Origin: JADKBO01 sp965230345
Lineage (GTDB): Bacteria > Bacteroidota > Bacteroidia > Chitinophagales > Saprospiraceae
DNA length: 64,000 nt
Assembly: GCA_965230345.1 (NCBI GenBank)
Contig: CBDDKR010000002.1
Span: forward strand, 3,038,001 to 3,102,000
Direction: 5' to 3'
Both the position numbers and the translations under genes were made by a program. This document shows positions 62,778 to 64,000 of the stretch, one piece after another (position 1 is the stretch's first letter; every line of letters starts with the position of its first letter). The notes below the pieces were generated by a model, which made no database searches, was not told the DNA's origin, and saw only the letters and a list, made by a program, of their open reading frames with translations.

Positions 62778-62816
62778 AAAGACCTAAGATGATTTGTTTC
62801 GTCTTAGGTCTTTTTG
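62778..62816 (+). terminator. rho-independent terminator of the tRNA unit
   Basis: A perfect 12-bp stem AAAGACCTAAGA (62778-62789) / TCTTAGGTCTTT (62802-62813), 12-nt loop, followed by further T's. Starts one base after tRNA-Pro. Confidence 0.85.
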
Positions 62817-62862
62817 TTATATAGAAATTTGTTTTAATAAAATTAGAATAAGCTGAAATTCA

Positions 62863-63450
62863 ATGCACAAGGCTCTTGAACGATTTGTTTATGATAATGT
62901 GAAGTCTCTAAATACTAGTGAGATAGAAGAGATTTGTTCGATATTTAAATTCAAGAACTATAGAAGGAAAGAATATATTAAGACACCATTTGCTGCTGGT
63001 AAAGAAGTGGTATTTATTGCAAAAGGTGCCGTACGTGTATTTGTCTATTCCAATGAAGGAGATGAAACTACGGTACGAATTCGTGAAGAAAATGTTCTTA
63101 TTGCAGATCCTTTTAGATTGTTGAAAAATAATAGTATGACCCCTATTTCAGTGGGAATTGAATGTCTTGAGGATGTTGATGCCCTAGTTTGTCCCAATGA
63201 AGACTTTGAAAGTCTACGGGATTCTAATCTCTCATTGAATATTCTAATTCGACAACACTTAACTCAACAAATCATCCAAGTTGGTAAGCAATTATTGTTG
63301 TTTTTAACTGGTGATGCCTCAGATAGTTATCAGTACATATTGAATGAACAACCCAATCTCATACGGAATTTTCCATTGCATTTTGTTGCATCAATGATTG
63401 GAATAACACCTACACAATTAAGTAGAGTGAGAAACAAAACCATGGAATAG
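62863..63450 (+). CDS. Crp/Fnr-family transcriptional regulator
   Basis: 195 residues. cNMP-binding-fold domain ~25-118 (RRKEYIKTPFAAGKEVVFIA, KGAVRVFVYSNEGDETTVRI), linking helix and a short helix-turn-helix near the end (FPLHFVASMIGITPTQLSRV, ~169-188). The usual Arg/Ser phosphate-binding cassette of true CRP is not evident, so binding of cAMP is doubtful, as is usual for this Bacteroidota subgroup. ATG start 46 bp after the tRNA terminator, no consensus promoter seen. Target genes unknown. Confidence 0.9.
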   Translation: MHKALERFVYDNVKSLNTSEIEEICSIFKFKNYRRKEYIKTPFAAGKEVVFIAKGAVRVFVYSNEGDETTVRIREENVLIADPFRLLKNNSMTPISVGIECLEDVDALVCPNEDFESLRDSNLSLNILIRQHLTQQIIQVGKQLLLFLTGDASDSYQYILNEQPNLIRNFPLHFVASMIGITPTQLSRVRNKTME

Positions 63451-64000
63451 TATTTATCAACATTTGTTGAGGTAGTTTATGAAATAGTATTGTTTTTTTG
63501 CATTTTGGAAAAAATATGCTTGGCAAAATCCTTTTTTCATTGAAAATAATGTACTCCTTGCCTTATAGAGAAGTTTGGTTTAATACTACGGCTTATGTAT
63601 AAAATCTTCTAATTGGTTGAAAGTCGTATAATGATAAGTAATGATTTTATTTAATTCATAGTTTATTAAAATGACTTTTAAACCTTTTAGGTGTATTTAA
63701 TTGTTTGGTACTCATCCATGTCACGGTAAATACAGTGTGATTAATGCGCATAAAATTGGTGTATAAGTGTTTGGTAGAAATAAAATATTGTAATGGTGGA
63801 AATGAAGGTTTGAATTGTTTGTTAAGTACTAAAGTCTCGTTATTTTTAAACACAAAATGTATTACAAATGTATACTACACTCTCATGTATTCAATGGAAA
63901 TTAATATCTTTTTATCTATGTGTTTACTTTATTGGATCGATCTCCTTGAAAGCCCAGACAACTAAAAGTGTTTCTTTCCTTCATGATGGTACCAGAGGTG
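63451..64000. other. 550-bp right-end stretch without an intact gene
   Basis: No intact ORF or RNA gene found. On the minus strand an open frame from 63874 to 63656 reads, in part, NFMRINHTVFTV, reminiscent of the FxRIxRSxxVN core of LytTR DNA-binding domains, but it is closed by stops on both sides. It may be a decayed fragment or chance. Confidence 0.3.

Noticed and set aside
63744..63965. 73-codon plus-strand frame near the right end
   Set aside because: No start signal, no motif and composition typical of AT-rich non-coding DNA.

Overview
The window is AT-rich DNA (about one third G+C by eye) from a member of the Bacteroidota. Several independent signs agree: Por/type IX secretion cargo with C-terminal sorting domains of type A (7742-11704, 49086-52382, 57176-60184, 60192-62399) and type B/CHU_C (52920-55637), SprB repeats, an ECF sigma / FecR / STN-TonB receptor / DUF4249 set, -7 promoter elements of the TAnnTTTG type, frequent lack of Shine-Dalgarno sequences, and families typical of the phylum (DUF4175, DUF6438, DUF2452, TamB next to a flippase). 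No marker here fixes the order or genus. No phage, transposase, plasmid or CRISPR genes were seen.

Layout. 1-3.7 kb: 3' end of a YdeP-like molybdopterin oxidoreductase, a DUF6438 lipoprotein, an outer-membrane barrel protein and a UbiA/MqnP-like prenyltransferase. 3.7-11.7 kb (minus): alpha/beta hydrolase, two small membrane proteins, a penicillin acylase-family hydrolase and a 1320-residue SprB-repeat T9SS protein. 12-23.4 kb: TfoX-N protein, acyl-CoA dehydrogenase, the DUF4175 / RsbW-like / YbeY operon (minus), Tas-like aldo/keto reductase, and the TetR / RlmD / flippase run (plus). 23.3-33.7 kb: TamB, exonuclease-GIY-YIG fusion, S8 protease, and a MOSC / methylmalonyl-CoA epimerase / TauE run. 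34-39.1 kb (minus): an unusual amino-acid gene run made of a KamA-like radical SAM enzyme, a GNAT, a newly noticed 50-codon ORF, a sodium:solute symporter, a NYN/LabA nuclease-like protein and an alanine/ornithine racemase-like PLP enzyme. 39.6-45.9 kb: MarR regulator, tRNA-His, and the ECF sigma / FecR / TonB receptor / DUF4249 signalling-uptake unit. 45.9-48.9 kb (minus): a tight two-gene unit of a membrane-anchored TIR protein and a SLOG-like Rossmann protein with SLATT-like membrane segments. 49-62.4 kb: two large T9SS proteins, DUF2452, TPR + LolD, and a tandem pair of CotH-kinase/lamin-tail T9SS proteins. 62.5-64 kb: tRNA-Ser, tRNA-Pro, a Crp/Fnr regulator, and a stretch holding at most a decayed LytTR-like fragment.

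Main candidates for something new: (a) the TIR + SLOG/SLATT-like pair, whose parts match nucleotide-signal conflict systems; (b) the KamA-GNAT-sORF-SSS-NYN-racemase run, which has no pathway I can name; (c) a dispersed intergenic repeat of about 160 bp present twice in opposite orientation with a conserved small hairpin; (d) a tRNA-His gene with three U-U mismatches but an apparently intact promoter and terminator.
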